A DNA stretch of 64,000 nt from positions 186,001 through 250,000 of the forward strand of contig CP071065.1 in assembly GCA_017164015.1 (NCBI GenBank), written 5' to 3'. Origin of the DNA: Nostoc sp. UHCC 0702. GTDB lineage: Bacteria > Cyanobacteriota > Cyanobacteriia > Cyanobacteriales > Nostocaceae. Below, one piece after another: positions 1-9,597 of this stretch. The notes under the pieces were generated by a model. That model worked only from the letters and a program-made list of their open reading frames with translations, had not been told where the DNA came from and searched no databases. The translations under genes were made by a program, and so were the position numbers. Within the stretch, counting starts at the first letter, position 1, and each line of letters begins with the position of its first letter.

Positions 1-1941
1 CTAGTACAATCTGGCTACGTCAATACCGAACAGATGAGGCAGGCGCTGATTGAAAGTCGCAAGTCTGGCAGACCGCTGACGGAAGTGCTGGAAACAATCA
101 CTGGGCGACAATTAACACCTGATTTTCTCAGGCAGTACAAGAAACAGCAGCTATTTGAACTCAAAATACTATATGGTGTTGAATTCCTCGATCCGGAAGT
201 CAACAACATTGGTGGCACGATGGTGGGGAACCTGATTGAAAGCTTGATTCCCGTTGATATTTGTCGTCGCCATCGCCTAGTACCACTATCAAAAAACGAA
301 GAGCAAAATCCGCCCTGTGTTTTAGTGGCAATGGTCGATCCGGATAATTTAGAAGCTTCGGACGACTTGAACCGCATTTTGCGCCCACAAGGGTTGGCAT
401 TACAGCGGATGGTGATTACACAGGAAGATTATCAACAGCTAATCAACCAATATTTGGATGATTTAGCTGTACGGCAAAAGCACCTAGAACAAGAAAAGTT
501 TACAGATATCAATCAGGATTTAGAAAATCTAGGAAATCTCGACCTAGAAGATGCTCCTGATGATATGGAGGCTGACTTAGGAGCAGCAATGAAGGGTGCG
601 GAGGATGCACCAGTCATCAGCCTTGTCAACAGAATTCTAGCTAAAGCTCTGCACGAGAAGGTTTCTGATATTCATATTGAACCGCAGGAAGAAAATTTAC
701 GCATTCGTTTTCGTAAGGATGGGGTGCTGCGGGAAGCTTTCCCCGAACTACCAAAAAAAATTATTCCGGCGGTGACAGCCCGATTTAAAATCATCTCTAA
801 TCTAGATATTGCGGAACGACGTTTACCTCAAGACGGTCGTATCCGGCGGATATTTGAGGGACGGAAGGTGGATTTCCGTGTGAATACCTTGCCCAGTCGC
901 TATGGGGAAAAGGTAGTGCTGCGGATTTTGGATAACTCTTCTACTCAACTGGGATTGCATAAGTTAATTACCGATCCGGAAACTTTGCAGATTGTCCAAG
1001 AGATGGTGAGCCGTCCTTTTGGGTTGATTTTGGTGACTGGGCCTACTGGTTCTGGTAAAACAACTTCGCTGTATTCGGCACTGGCTGAAAAGAACTCTCC
1101 TGGAATTAATATTAGTACGGTTGAAGACCCAATTGAGTACAGTTTGCCAGGGATTACTCAAGTACAGGTAATTCGGGAAAAAGGGCTAGATTTTGCCACT
1201 GCTTTGCGGGCTTTCTTGCGACAAGACCCGGATGTACTGCTAGTGGGTGAAACGCGGGACAAGGAAACGGCAAAAACAGCAATTGAGGCTGCTTTAACTG
1301 GTCACTTAGTATTAACTACCTTACACACCAATGATGCCCCAGGTGCGATCGCTCGTTTGGGAGAAATGGGCATTGAACCTTTCATGGTTTCTAGTTCTTT
1401 AATTGGTGTTCTAGCACAACGCTTGGTGCGGCGCGTATGTTCCGATTGCCGCATTCCCTATACCCCCACTACTGAAGAACTAGCTCGCTATGGTCTATCT
1501 GCTTCCCAAAATGTGGGAATAACTTTCTACAAGGCTAACAGTCTGACTTTAGAAGCTCTAAATGAAGCCAAAGCCAAAAATCAGTCAGTTTGCCCATCAT
1601 GTAATGGTGTTGGCTACAAGGGTCGTTGTGGTGTTTATGAAGTCATGCGAGTTACGGAAAACCTGCAAACTCTAATTAACGAAGAAGCACCAACAGAACG
1701 GATCAAAGAAGTAGCTGTTGAGGAGGGTATGAAAACCTTACTGGCTTACAGTTTGGACTTAGTACGCCAAGGAGCAACCACCCTCGAAGAAGTAGAACGA
1801 GTCACCTTTACTGACACAGGTTTGGAAGCAGAGTTAAAAGCCAAACGCAAGAGTGGTCTTACCTGTCGTACTTGTAGTGCCGAATTAAAACCGGAATGGC
1901 TTGATTGTCCTTACTGTATGACGCCTCGTTTTCAAGATTAG
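1..1941 (+). CDS. pilB: Type IV pilus extension ATPase PilB (5' end outside window)
   Basis: Cytoplasmic hexameric GspE/PilB ATPase that powers pilus extension, needed for twitching motility and natural transformation. The frame is open from the first base, so the start lies upstream; the ATG at 34 is internal to the usual N-terminal domain. Seen in order: an MshEN-type N-terminal domain, an acidic linker (about 510-600), then the ATPase core with Walker A GPTGSGKTT (about 1039-1065), Walker B-like DPDVLLVGETRD and GHLVLTTLHTND. Two CxxC pairs (VCSDC, CPSC) form the usual zinc motif. A further C-terminal zinc-ribbon-like tail (CRTC...CPYC, 1864-1920) follows, as in cyanobacterial PilB. pilT and pilC follow on the same strand. 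Confidence 0.96.
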   Translation, partial: LVQSGYVNTEQMRQALIESRKSGRPLTEVLETITGRQLTPDFLRQYKKQQLFELKILYGVEFLDPEVNNIGGTMVGNLIESLIPVDICRRHRLVPLSKNEEQNPPCVLVAMVDPDNLEASDDLNRILRPQGLALQRMVITQEDYQQLINQYLDDLAVRQKHLEQEKFTDINQDLENLGNLDLEDAPDDMEADLGAAMKGAEDAPVISLVNRILAKALHEKVSDIHIEPQEENLRIRFRKDGVLREAFPELPKKIIPAVTARFKIISNLDIAERRLPQDGRIRRIFEGRKVDFRVNTLPSRYGEKVVLRILDNSSTQLGLHKLITDPETLQIVQEMVSRPFGLILVTGPTGSGKTTSLYSALAEKNSPGINISTVEDPIEYSLPGITQVQVIREKGLDFATALRAFLRQDPDVLLVGETRDKETAKTAIEAALTGHLVLTTLHTNDAPGAIARLGEMGIEPFMVSSSLIGVLAQRLVRRVCSDCRIPYTPTTEELARYGLSASQNVGITFYKANSLTLEALNEAKAKNQSVCPSCNGVGYKGRCGVYEVMRVTENLQTLINEEAPTERIKEVAVEEGMKTLLAYSLDLVRQGATTLEEVERVTFTDTGLEAELKAKRKSGLTCRTCSAELKPEWLDCPYCMTPRFQD

Positions 1942-2035
1942 TCAATAGTCACTGGTCAGTGGTCAGTAGTCAGTGGCCACTAGCAAACACAACTGACAAC
2001 TGACAACTAACAACTAACAACTAACAACCGACCAA
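1942..2035. repeat. Short tandem repeats between pilB and pilT
   Basis: Runs of GTCAGTGGTCAGTAGTCAGTGG and then ACTGACAACTAACAACTAAC with a period near 7. The first block is roughly the reverse complement of the second, so the RNA could fold. Same class as the other intergenic heptamer repeats here. Confidence 0.75.
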
Positions 2036-2047
2036 GGAAACAGAACT

Positions 2048-3169
2048 ATGGAATTGATGATTGAAGACTTGATGGAGCAGCTGATTGAAATGGGTGGCTC
2101 GGATATGCATTTATCCGCTGGTTTACCTCCCTACTTCCGCATCAGTGGCAAACTCACTCCTATAGGCGACCAGGTAATGTCTGCCGATCAGTGCCAAAGA
2201 CTGATTTTTAGTATGCTGAACAATACCCAGCGTAAAACTCTAGAGCAGACTTGGGAATTAGATTGTTCCTATGGTGTTAAGGGATTAGCTCGCTTCCGGG
2301 TCAATGTCTATAAAGAGCGTGGTGCTTATGCTGCTTGTTTACGGGCATTAAGTTCTAAAATTCCTAACTTTGAAAAATTAGGTTTGCCAGATGTGGTGCG
2401 GGAAATGTCCGACAAGCCTAGAGGTCTGATTTTGGTTACAGGCCCCACAGGTTCAGGAAAGACTACTACCTTAGCGGCAATGATCGATTTGATTAACCGC
2501 ACTAAGGCAGAGCATATTTTAACGGTGGAAGACCCAATTGAATTTGTTTACGAACCCATCAAAAGCTTAGTCCACCAGCGACAACTAGGTGAAGATACCA
2601 AGAGTTTTGCTAATGCCTTGAAAGCAGCTTTGCGGGAAGACCCAGATATTATTCTGGTGGGTGAAATGCGGGATTTGGAAACAATTTCTTTGGCGATTTC
2701 AGCAGCGGAAACAGGACATTTGGTATTTGGTACATTGCACACGAGTTCTGCTGCACAGACTGTTGACCGGATTATCGACGTTTTCCCCCATGAAAGACAA
2801 ACCCAAGTACGGGTGCAGTTATCTAACTCGCTAATAGCAGTATTTAGTCAGACTTTAGTACCGAAGAAAAACCCCAAACCAGGTGAGTATGGTCGGGTAA
2901 TGGCTCAAGAAATTCTGATTGTTACTCCCGCTATTTCTAACTTGATTCGAGAAGGCAAAACATCTCAAATTTACTCGGCTATTCAAACTGGTGGCAAATT
3001 GGGGATGCAGACTCTAGAGAAAGTTTTAGCTGATTTGTATAAAGCTGGAACTATTTCCTTTGAAGCGGCAATGTCTAAAACTTCCAAAGCAGATGAAATT
3101 CAACGTCTGATTGGTGGTTCTGCACCACCTCCAGGAAATGCAAAACCTGGTGTTGCAGCAAGCAGATAG
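2048..3169 (+). CDS. pilT: Type IV pilus retraction ATPase PilT
   Basis: 373 residues, the family's usual size. Cytoplasmic hexameric ATPase that depolymerises pilin during retraction and drives twitching. Visible: N-terminal PAS-like domain beginning MELMIEDLMEQLIEMGGSDMH, Walker A GPTGSGKTT (near residue 131), Asp box/Walker B DPDIILVGEMRD and His box GTLHTSSA. The ATG at 2048 follows a purine-rich AAGGAAACAG ribosome-binding stretch. It lies 106 bases after pilB and 103 before pilC; the three probably form one transcription unit interrupted by repeats. The closest alternative, a PilB/GspE paralogue, is unlikely because the protein is short and lacks the zinc motif. Confidence 0.96.
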   Translation: MELMIEDLMEQLIEMGGSDMHLSAGLPPYFRISGKLTPIGDQVMSADQCQRLIFSMLNNTQRKTLEQTWELDCSYGVKGLARFRVNVYKERGAYAACLRALSSKIPNFEKLGLPDVVREMSDKPRGLILVTGPTGSGKTTTLAAMIDLINRTKAEHILTVEDPIEFVYEPIKSLVHQRQLGEDTKSFANALKAALREDPDIILVGEMRDLETISLAISAAETGHLVFGTLHTSSAAQTVDRIIDVFPHERQTQVRVQLSNSLIAVFSQTLVPKKNPKPGEYGRVMAQEILIVTPAISNLIREGKTSQIYSAIQTGGKLGMQTLEKVLADLYKAGTISFEAAMSKTSKADEIQRLIGGSAPPPGNAKPGVAASR

Positions 3170-3272
3170 GATTAATTTTCACCATAGTCAATAGTCAATT
3201 ATCAACAGTTATTACTAATAACAATGGACTAGAGACTATGGACTAAATTACTAAATTTAAATTTCTGAATCT

Positions 3273-4496
3273 ATGCCAACATTTGTTGCCCGTGTTCGGG
3301 ACTCACAAGGAAAAACCAGAACAGAAAAAATTAGCGCTGAATCCTTAGCGCAAGCTCGTACTAATCTGAGAGACAAAGGTTTTGTAGTCCAAGAACTCAA
3401 ACAATTTCAAGGCTTTAAATCAAGCTTTAATTTGAAAAAATTCCAGAATTCTTTTGTTAAGGTTACGGTTAAGGAAAAAGCAGTTTTTTCTCGTCAACTT
3501 GCTACCTTGGTAAATGCTGGAGTAGCAATTGTTAGAGGTTTGGGGGTGCTATCCGATCAGTGTACTAATGCGAAATTGAAACAAGCTCTCATGGATATTA
3601 GTAACGATGTACAAAGCGGAGTCAATCTTTCAGATTCTATGCGTAAGCATCCTGATTGCTTTGATGGTTTGTATGTCAGTATGATTCAGGCTGGCGAAGT
3701 TGGTGGTGTACTTGACGAAGTACTCGCTCGGTTAGCCAAGTTATTAGAAGATGTTGCCCGATTACAAAACCAAATTAAATCAGCGCTGGCTTATCCAGTT
3801 GTTGTAGGTTTCTTAGCTACGGCTATCTTTGTCGGGATGACAGTTTTTCTCATCCCGATTTTTGCTGGTATTTTCAAAGATTTAGGAACTGAATTGCCTG
3901 CTCTAACACAATTCTTGATGACTTGTAGTGAAATCTTAAGAAGTTTTTGGTCTGTAATAATTGTGTTAGCTCTTATAGGTTTAAGTATTGCTTATAAGCA
4001 GTACTACAAGACTCGCGTTGGTAAGGAAACTATTGACCGTCTTTCTTTGAAGATGCCGTTGTTTGGCGACTTAATTCAAAAATCGTCAGTGGCTCGCTTT
4101 AGCCGAACCTTTGGCGCTTTGACTCGTTCAGGTGTACCAATTCTGACTTCTTTAGAAATTGTCCGAGATACATCAGGAAACCAAGTAGTTGCCAATGCTA
4201 TAGATGCAGCACGGGCAGAAATTCAACAAGGAGGCATGATTAGCATTGCCTTGCAAAAAGAGAAAGTTTTTCCGATTATGGCAATTCAAATGATTAGTAT
4301 CGGAGAAGAAACTGGTGAACTAGATGCAATGTTGATGAAGGTTGCGGATTTCTACGAGGATGAAGTTGAGCAAACAGTAAAAGCATTAACTAGTATCTTA
4401 GAACCAATAATGATTGTGGTTCTGGGTGGTATGGTTGGTACAATTCTTTTAGCAATGTATCTGCCTCTATTCAAGGTATTTGAAAAGCTGGGATAA
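3273..4496 (+). CDS. pilC: Type IV pilus inner-membrane platform protein PilC
   Basis: 407 residues, typical for PilC/GspF. Polytopic inner-membrane platform on which PilB and PilT act. Two T2SSF repeats are visible, each with the FSRQLATLVNAGV / FSRTFGALTRSGVPI signature (near residues 70 and 272), followed by the QAGEVGG / IGEETGELD motifs. Three hydrophobic segments appear near residues 170-200, 220-245 and 375-395. It is the last gene of the pil cluster; a run of GTTAGGA repeats follows the stop. Confidence 0.95.
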   Translation: MPTFVARVRDSQGKTRTEKISAESLAQARTNLRDKGFVVQELKQFQGFKSSFNLKKFQNSFVKVTVKEKAVFSRQLATLVNAGVAIVRGLGVLSDQCTNAKLKQALMDISNDVQSGVNLSDSMRKHPDCFDGLYVSMIQAGEVGGVLDEVLARLAKLLEDVARLQNQIKSALAYPVVVGFLATAIFVGMTVFLIPIFAGIFKDLGTELPALTQFLMTCSEILRSFWSVIIVLALIGLSIAYKQYYKTRVGKETIDRLSLKMPLFGDLIQKSSVARFSRTFGALTRSGVPILTSLEIVRDTSGNQVVANAIDAARAEIQQGGMISIALQKEKVFPIMAIQMISIGEETGELDAMLMKVADFYEDEVEQTVKALTSILEPIMIVVLGGMVGTILLAMYLPLFKVFEKLG

Positions 4497-4501
4497 ATCA
4501 A

Positions 4502-4596
4502 AGTTAGGAGTTAGGAGTTGGGAGTTAGGAGTTAGGAGTTATAAGTTAGGAGTTAGGAGTTAGGAGTTAGGAGTTAGGAGTTAGGAGTTAGGAGTA
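4502..4596. repeat. GTTAGGA heptamer tandem repeat
   Basis: About a dozen imperfect copies of GTTAGGA (with GTTGGGA and GTTATAA variants) directly after pilC. This is a classic Nostocales short tandemly repeated repetitive sequence. Related runs occur near 14230, 14710, 37215 and 40215. Confidence 0.85.
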
Positions 4597-4682
4597 AAAA
4601 CTTGATTCTTAGCTTTTAATTTATGACTATTGAATTTAATTTTTAACTACACAGTTTTCAGTTTTTACTAATTTAATAACCC

Positions 4683-5243
4683 ATGCCTGTGCAAAAATCT
4701 CACTACGAAGCGAGCTTGGCTGAGTATAGCAATCATTTAGCTGCGATCGCTTTACTCAAGCAACACCGACCATACTTGGAAATGATTCCCAGTCTGCGCC
4801 GTCCTGATGACAGTGTGATCACTATCCCTTTGCCAATTGTCCGCTGTCGCAGCACTGTGACGACAACTTCACAGGCAACTTGTCTCCCTTGTGATGTGGC
4901 AATTTTAATGTGCGATCCAGAGTGGAAAATCAAAACGGGTGTTGAAATTTTGGTTTTTATCCATCGTCCCCATGAAGACTTTTCTGATTTGTTGGGACGC
5001 TGGCGGCAAACCCAGGTTTGGCTAGATCAAGATTATGAGTGGCTAATGCCTCCCCGCCACAGTCATATTTTAAGTGAGGGAGCTAATACTATATATCCTC
5101 TGTTTGTAGTTTTTAGTGAAACATCAGAACGCATTCAAAGGGGTCTTGTGGGTGCTGAACTTCCATTTATTATGCAAACAACCCAATTGTTAATTGAAGA
5201 TAACTTAATTGACTCTTACTCTTCAGAAAGCACACAAACTTAG
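4683..5243 (+). CDS. Conserved hypothetical protein
   Basis: 186 residues, ATG start at 4683. I do not recognise a named family. It has no signal peptide or membrane segment and looks like a soluble alpha/beta protein. Notable are two cysteines in QATCLPCDVAILMCDP, and hydrophobic strands around ILVFIHRP and YPLFVVFSE. It lies between pilC and a convergent oxidoreductase, separated from pilC by repeats, so co-transcription with the pilus genes is uncertain. Codon use and a HIP1 site (GCGATCGC near 4743) look native. The gene is probably real; its function is unknown. Confidence 0.7.
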   Translation: MPVQKSHYEASLAEYSNHLAAIALLKQHRPYLEMIPSLRRPDDSVITIPLPIVRCRSTVTTTSQATCLPCDVAILMCDPEWKIKTGVEILVFIHRPHEDFSDLLGRWRQTQVWLDQDYEWLMPPRHSHILSEGANTIYPLFVVFSETSERIQRGLVGAELPFIMQTTQLLIEDNLIDSYSSESTQT

Positions 5244-5412
5244 AACAGTTAGGAGGAGGCAGTGCGTTGGGCGGCTTTGCCGACTTGAAGCAACTGCCGT
5301 TTAAAAGTGAGGAGTTAGAAGTTGGAATTTCCGAGTAAAATCAAAAATTAAGATTTTACAACTTGAGATTTTGAATTCAACCTCTCAACTCCTAACTCTC
5401 AACTCCTAACTA

Positions 5413-6423
5413 TTACCTCACAAATTGAGGCATGATTTCGGCAGCGGTGAATATGCCGTAAATACGGCGCTGGTGCAATTGCCTACCAGCTTTGAGATAG
5501 CCAAAGGCAGGGCCGCAAACATTAGCCGCCATGCTGGTTTCATCTCCCAAAGTAAAGGTATGGGTGGAAATTTTACCTTCAAAGGTACGCCCCGTTACTT
5601 TAACGTTGGTGCTGAGGGGCTTTTTAGGATTACGAGTATCAACAACGCCGCCAACAGTAACGCGATCGCGTCCCACTATTCCCGCTACCTCTAACATTAC
5701 ATCATCGGCGTGTTCCATGTTCTCCAAGGTCAACACGCCATTAGTTTTATCTAGTAATGCTTCTACTTCCGCGTCAGTCATGGCCCTGGCAGTTTCCACT
5801 GTATAACCAGGCATATGGCCAATGTCCTCGCGGACGGTGGCGCGGTAAGCTTCCCAATTGGCAATTCCCACGCCAAAGGTAATTTCAACCTGATGAATTT
5901 CGGCATAGCTTTGGGCGGCTAAAGCGGCGGCGGCTGTTAATAGTCCTGGTGTCGCCCCGCACCCTGTCATGTAGGTAATGCCTGCGGCTTGCAGTTCCTC
6001 TTTCATTGCCAATAGTTGTTCTACGGCGCTGGTACGCTTAATGGCATCCACTAGCACCCCACGCCAACCAGATTGGATAAATTGCTTGGCTACAGAGGGT
6101 ATAAAGTCGTTAGGTAAGTTGGGTAAAGCCAGAAAATACCCGTCTACAGGTTGTGTGCGATCGATTAAATCCTGAATACTACGATTTGTTAATGTCCCGA
6201 CTGGTTCTAAATAACCTACTGAACCTTGAGATTGATAGGTTGCAATGCATTGTTGAATATTTAAACCTTCTGCGGTGTAAGCGTAGCCTTTTTGATCTGC
6301 GGCTGCGACTAAAATCATTTCCCGTTTACCAGCAAGTAGCTTGGCGGCTGCTTGTCCTAAACCGCCAAAACCCAGTACACCGACGCGGATTGTTTTATTC
6401 GCTTGTTCTGTATTCATAGTCAA
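5413..6423 (-). CDS. Saccharopine dehydrogenase-like oxidoreductase
   Basis: 336 residues with an N-terminal Rossmann fold: [20 protein letters not shown] around residues 13-32 carries the GxGxxG-type dinucleotide site. The rest resembles the cyanobacterial family annotated as saccharopine dehydrogenase-like; a lysine-pathway role is not shown by sequence. Likely a soluble NAD(P)-dependent enzyme of unknown substrate. The ATG at 6423 is followed closely by the Rossmann motif, which supports this start. Its tail faces the 4683-5243 gene, with an octamer-repeat gap containing a GC-rich palindromic fragment (5262-5300) between them. Confidence 0.75.
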   Translation of the reverse strand: MTMNTEQANKTIRVGVLGFGGLGQAAAKLLAGKREMILVAAADQKGYAYTAEGLNIQQCIATYQSQGSVGYLEPVGTLTNRSIQDLIDRTQPVDGYFLALPNLPNDFIPSVAKQFIQSGWRGVLVDAIKRTSAVEQLLAMKEELQAAGITYMTGCGATPGLLTAAAALAAQSYAEIHQVEITFGVGIANWEAYRATVREDIGHMPGYTVETARAMTDAEVEALLDKTNGVLTLENMEHADDVMLEVAGIVGRDRVTVGGVVDTRNPKKPLSTNVKVTGRTFEGKISTHTFTLGDETSMAANVCGPAFGYLKAGRQLHQRRIYGIFTAAEIMPQFVR

Positions 6424-6626
6424 TTTGTGGAGTTGAGTTAATAGCTTTCAGTATTTACCGTCTTAGTTTCCAGCTTGTAGCTGATGGTTAAAAGCTATAG
6501 AGGTTAATTATGCTTTATTATCCTTGGTTCTTTGGCAGACTAATGTTTTTTTTATGTAAGGTACTTGGACAGTATCAAAAATTAATTTTCATCAGACACT
6601 TGCTAGGATAGTCCATAGAGAAAGAA

Positions 6627-6824
6627 ATGTTCGGAATGCCTACTGCTGCCCAGCTAGAGAGTTTATACCGCATCGCCTATCAACTTACGTATGTTATGCT
6701 TCAGCCCATACATCTTGTTTGTGTTGATAATCGAACTCGCAACGTGTATTTATTAGCTGGCTATAGCGAAGAGCTGGAGTTTCAAATTCTACCCAACGGG
6801 GATTTTGCTGATGAGCCACGTTAA
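6627..6824 (+). CDS. Small DUF6888-like protein
   Basis: 65 residues (62 if translation starts at the ATG at 6636, MPTAAQLES). The LYRIAYQLTYVMLQPIHLVCVD segment followed by NVYLLAG and a C-terminal ILPNGDFADEP resemble the small cyanobacterial family I know as DUF6888; the name is from memory. Its end overlaps the next small gene by 14 bases, so the two are translationally coupled. The paired small-gene layout resembles a toxin-antitoxin cassette, but no toxin fold is evident. Confidence 0.6.
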   Translation: MFGMPTAAQLESLYRIAYQLTYVMLQPIHLVCVDNRTRNVYLLAGYSEELEFQILPNGDFADEPR

Positions 6825-7026
6825 TTATGATGCAATGTCTAATGCCGAATTGAGAGAGTATTTTCTTAAACATCGTAAAGATGACGCTGCATTTCAGGCG
6901 TATTTAAACAGAATTAACCAGCGCCCATTAAGAATTATTGCATCTCTCAACGATCCTGATTTCGATGAAAAGGTTCAGCTAGCTATTCGTCAAAAGTTAG
7001 AAGCTGCAAGAAATGGTAGTAACTAG
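6811..7026 (+). CDS. Small DUF6887-like protein
   Basis: 71 residues from the ATG at 6811 (a TTG two codons upstream is also in frame). MSHVNYDAMSNAELREYFLKHR is a helical, charged N-terminus, followed by AFQAYLNRINQRP and PDFDEKVQLAIRQKLEA. It matches the small cyanobacterial family I recall as DUF6887, usually encoded beside DUF6888. The 14-base overlap with the upstream gene indicates a two-gene cassette. Function is unknown; an antitoxin-like or regulatory partner role is inference only. Confidence 0.6.
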   Translation: MSHVNYDAMSNAELREYFLKHRKDDAAFQAYLNRINQRPLRIIASLNDPDFDEKVQLAIRQKLEAARNGSN

Positions 7027-7270
7027 TCGTCTAACACAGTAGTTGAACCAAAAGATAATCTATACATTATACTGAACAGGATAACCATGACTGATAACGT
7101 GCAGAACAACATACATATGAAGAAATAAAAAATAAGTAAGTTATATACTCAATAATTGAGTTTTGATACTAAATCGTTGAAAATTTAAAGGTTTTAGTTA
7201 AGCAAATGTGATACTAAACGCAAAAAATGCAGCTATTGATTTTTATGAAATATCTGGATGATGATACAAG

Positions 7271-7519
7271 ATGGCTCCAAATACAGTCAATTTACTGGAT
7301 GTAATAGCACTAACAGTTGATTTGCCTGAATACAGCTTGCGTCGTGGTCAAGTTGGTACAGTAGTAGAAATATTAGCTGATGGCGCTGCGTTTGAGGTTG
7401 AATTTAGCGATCGCAATGGACGCACTTACGAATCTATCGGTTTACGCCCAGAACAATTTATGGTGTTACATTTCGAGCCAGTATCACCTGATTCAGTACC
7501 TCAAATTGTGACTGTGTAA
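7271..7519 (+). CDS. DUF4926-type small protein
   Basis: 82 residues. NLLDVIALTVDLPEYSLRRG followed by QVGTVVEIL and FEVEFSDRNGRTYESIGLRPEQFMVL is the compact beta-barrel pattern of DUF4926. These proteins are common in cyanobacteria next to small accessory cassettes. The ATG at 7271 lies 244 bases after the DUF6887-like gene, so a separate promoter is likely. A MazEF-like pair follows. Function unknown. Confidence 0.7.
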   Translation: MAPNTVNLLDVIALTVDLPEYSLRRGQVGTVVEILADGAAFEVEFSDRNGRTYESIGLRPEQFMVLHFEPVSPDSVPQIVTV

Positions 7520-7662
7520 GCGGTAGTGCAAAGAGCGATCGCATCACATCAAGCATAAAGCGATCGCTCTATAAAAATCAAAACTTCTTTTTTGTAGTAC
7601 TTGACCATTTATCTGTTAGTAATTACATTGTAATTACTAAGTCTTTTTAAAGTAACCTAAAC

Positions 7663-7923
7663 ATGGGCGCAGCTATTAGAACCCGAATTGTGAAAATTGG
7701 CAACTCTCAAGGTGTTCGTATTCCCAAACCCTTATTAGAACAAAGCGGTATTCACACAGACGTAGAAATTGAGGTTCATGGCGATCATTTAATTGTTCGT
7801 GCTGCACCACGGTTAAGGAATGGCTGGGATGAAGCTTTTGCAGCAATGGTAGAACGAAAAGATGATGTTTTGCTAGATGACGTTACCACAACTGACTGGG
7901 ATCTAGTTGAGTGGGAATGGTAA
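7663..7923 (+). CDS. MazE/AbrB-type antitoxin
   Basis: 86 residues. The N-terminus RIVKIGNSQGVRIPKPLLEQ is the swapped-hairpin SpoVT/AbrB DNA-binding domain of MazE-type antitoxins. The acidic, aromatic C-terminus (DDVTTTDWDLVEWEW) is the flexible tail expected to occupy the toxin's active groove. It overlaps the downstream MazF-like gene and probably represses their common promoter in the roughly 140-base gap upstream. Role by family: neutralises the toxin and autoregulates. Confidence 0.88.
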   Translation: MGAAIRTRIVKIGNSQGVRIPKPLLEQSGIHTDVEIEVHGDHLIVRAAPRLRNGWDEAFAAMVERKDDVLLDDVTTTDWDLVEWEW

Positions 7924-8240
7924 TCAAACGTTTTGATGTTTTCCTAGTTAATCTTGACCCCACTATTGGTAGCGAAATTCAAAAGACTCGCCCTTGTGTA
8001 GTTATTTCACCAGACGAAATGAACCGCCATATTACTACCGTTATTGTTGCTCCAATGACTACAAAAGGGCAAGCATATCCCACACGCGTGGTTTGTCAAT
8101 TTCAAGGCAAAGAAGGGCAGATTGTTCTTGATCAAATTCGCACAGTGGATAAAACTCGATTAGTTAAACGGCTTGGTCAAATTAGTAATGATGAGCAAAG
8201 AGCAGTTCTTGATATTTTGGCTGAGATGTTTGCCGAGTAA
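7917..8240 (+). CDS. MazF/PemK-type mRNA interferase toxin
   Basis: 107 residues from the ATG at 7917 (a GTG at 7911 is also in frame). Family-typical strands: RFDVFLVNLDPTIGSEIQKTRPCVVISPDEMN, then TTVIVAPMTT and QIVLDQIRTVDKTRLVKRLG. The RP in TRPCVVIS and the T/S-rich strand form the RNA-binding groove of MazF endoribonucleases. The start lies inside the antitoxin gene, so the pair is translationally coupled. The length and motifs look intact, so the toxin is probably functional. Confidence 0.9.
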   Translation: MVIKRFDVFLVNLDPTIGSEIQKTRPCVVISPDEMNRHITTVIVAPMTTKGQAYPTRVVCQFQGKEGQIVLDQIRTVDKTRLVKRLGQISNDEQRAVLDILAEMFAE

Positions 8241-8396
8241 GCTACCTCAAATCTGAGTGCAACAAATAGATTATTTTTAACAAAAAACTAGCTTCTATTA
8301 CTAGGCTTTCTGCTTTAACTTTTGTAAATCAGATTTCGTAATCATACGGTAGTCGTTTGTATATTTACTAGTAATGACGTTGGCTTTTTGTCAAAA

Positions 8397-8768
8397 ATGA
8401 ACGAAAACGAAGAAGACAAACAATTCTTTGGCGATGAGAACTTAGGTAACGACAAACTCTATATTGAGATTCCTGCTGAACAACAGCCCCCATATCAAGA
8501 GCGAATTCCTTCTGGATATGACCCAATGCAAGAAATTTATCTCAGAGGTAGAGCATTTAGAAGTTTGTCTGGTGGCAGAATTCCGTGGTGGGTTTTGATT
8601 TCAGGCTGGCTAATCTTTGGAGGATTGGCGCTATTGATGCTGATTACTGCGATCGCTTCACAATCTTTTACACTTTTGCTACCATTAGCCTTCGCTAGTA
8701 TTCCTGTGTTGATTCTGTGGAGAGGTACGCTTGCCAAACTCTCAACTACCAAGCGCAGAAGGAGATAG
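8397..8768 (+). CDS. Small membrane protein of unknown function
   Basis: 123 residues from the ATG at 8397 (TTG at 8388 is an alternative). The N-terminal about 60 residues are acidic and soluble (NENEEDKQFFGDENLG). Two hydrophobic helices follow, roughly WWVLISGWLIFGGLALLMLI and SFTLLLPLAFASIPVLILW, ending in a basic tail TTKRRRR. The arrangement suggests a two-pass membrane protein with both ends cytoplasmic. I do not recognise a named family. Confidence 0.65.
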   Translation: MNENEEDKQFFGDENLGNDKLYIEIPAEQQPPYQERIPSGYDPMQEIYLRGRAFRSLSGGRIPWWVLISGWLIFGGLALLMLITAIASQSFTLLLPLAFASIPVLILWRGTLAKLSTTKRRRR

Positions 8769-9597
8769 CAAAGCTATGGATTTCATGTAGTTGAGTTTGA
8801 TGTCACTACAAGTAAGTCGTTGATCAAGTTAAAAGTCAACATATTTATTAAAAAATTAAGAATAATCCCGGATACATGACATTTTGTGCATCTACAAGTG
8901 ACTTGCAGTGGGTGCCAATAGCCACACGTTATCCATAGGTGCAAGGAGTTAATTGAGGTTGTTCTACAAGCTGATCTTTGGGTAGTACAAAACCACCAGT
9001 GATTCCTCAAGACAGTTTCGCACATTCAACAAGTATGGGGGGATAGCGATCGCATATCCCATCATCTGGCTATGGCTTACCAGCGTTTAATCCCACCTAT
9101 CTACCCAGCTTTACCCGGTAGATATAGGACTCATATTTGATTTAAGAACAAAACTCAGTACACCTTTATTCCTTCTTCCCAGTCCCCAGTCCCCAGTCCC
9201 CAGTCCCTTACCTCTACGAGTGATTCAGAAATCAAATCGGATTGCTATAGGTTCAATCTAATAATAAACTTTTTCAATAAACTTTATAGATTTGTAACTG
9301 ACATCTCTGGCTAAACTACCGCTAATGCTTGATTTTTCAAACTTTTAGTGCTTTCCTGGCAAGCTCAGTCATAACCTTGACTAATTGATCAGGTTAAGAG
9401 AAACTAACTAATGACAGACGTGTCCACTTGTAAAATTAATAATTTTTGTAAAGATTCTGAGATATATATTTTGAGAGATGGAACATTAGTTAACAAACAG
9501 TTAGTTTGTATCTAAGTAAAAATGTTCCGGTGGCTATATTTTTAGCCTTCTGCTAAGGCAGTACAATTCAAACGTACTATCATGGTTGGCCAAAAGC
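8769..9597. pseudogene. Long gap with a decayed reading frame (8889-9140)
   Basis: No intact gene is visible over about 830 bases. On the plus strand from 8889 to 9140 one frame gives a protein-like string (ELIEVVLQADLWVVQNHQ, then after a stop FLKTVSHIQQVWGDSDRI and MAYQRLIPPIYPALPG), interrupted by two stop codons. This looks like a gene remnant of unidentified family. Around 9175-9210 there are four tandem copies of CCCAGTC. The last 200 bases are AT-rich and probably hold the promoter of the DUF2997 operon. Confidence 0.35.

Noticed and set aside
5425..6419. Several plus-strand frames opposite the saccharopine dehydrogenase-like gene
   Set aside because: They are antisense shadows; the minus-strand frame has the Rossmann motif and full length.
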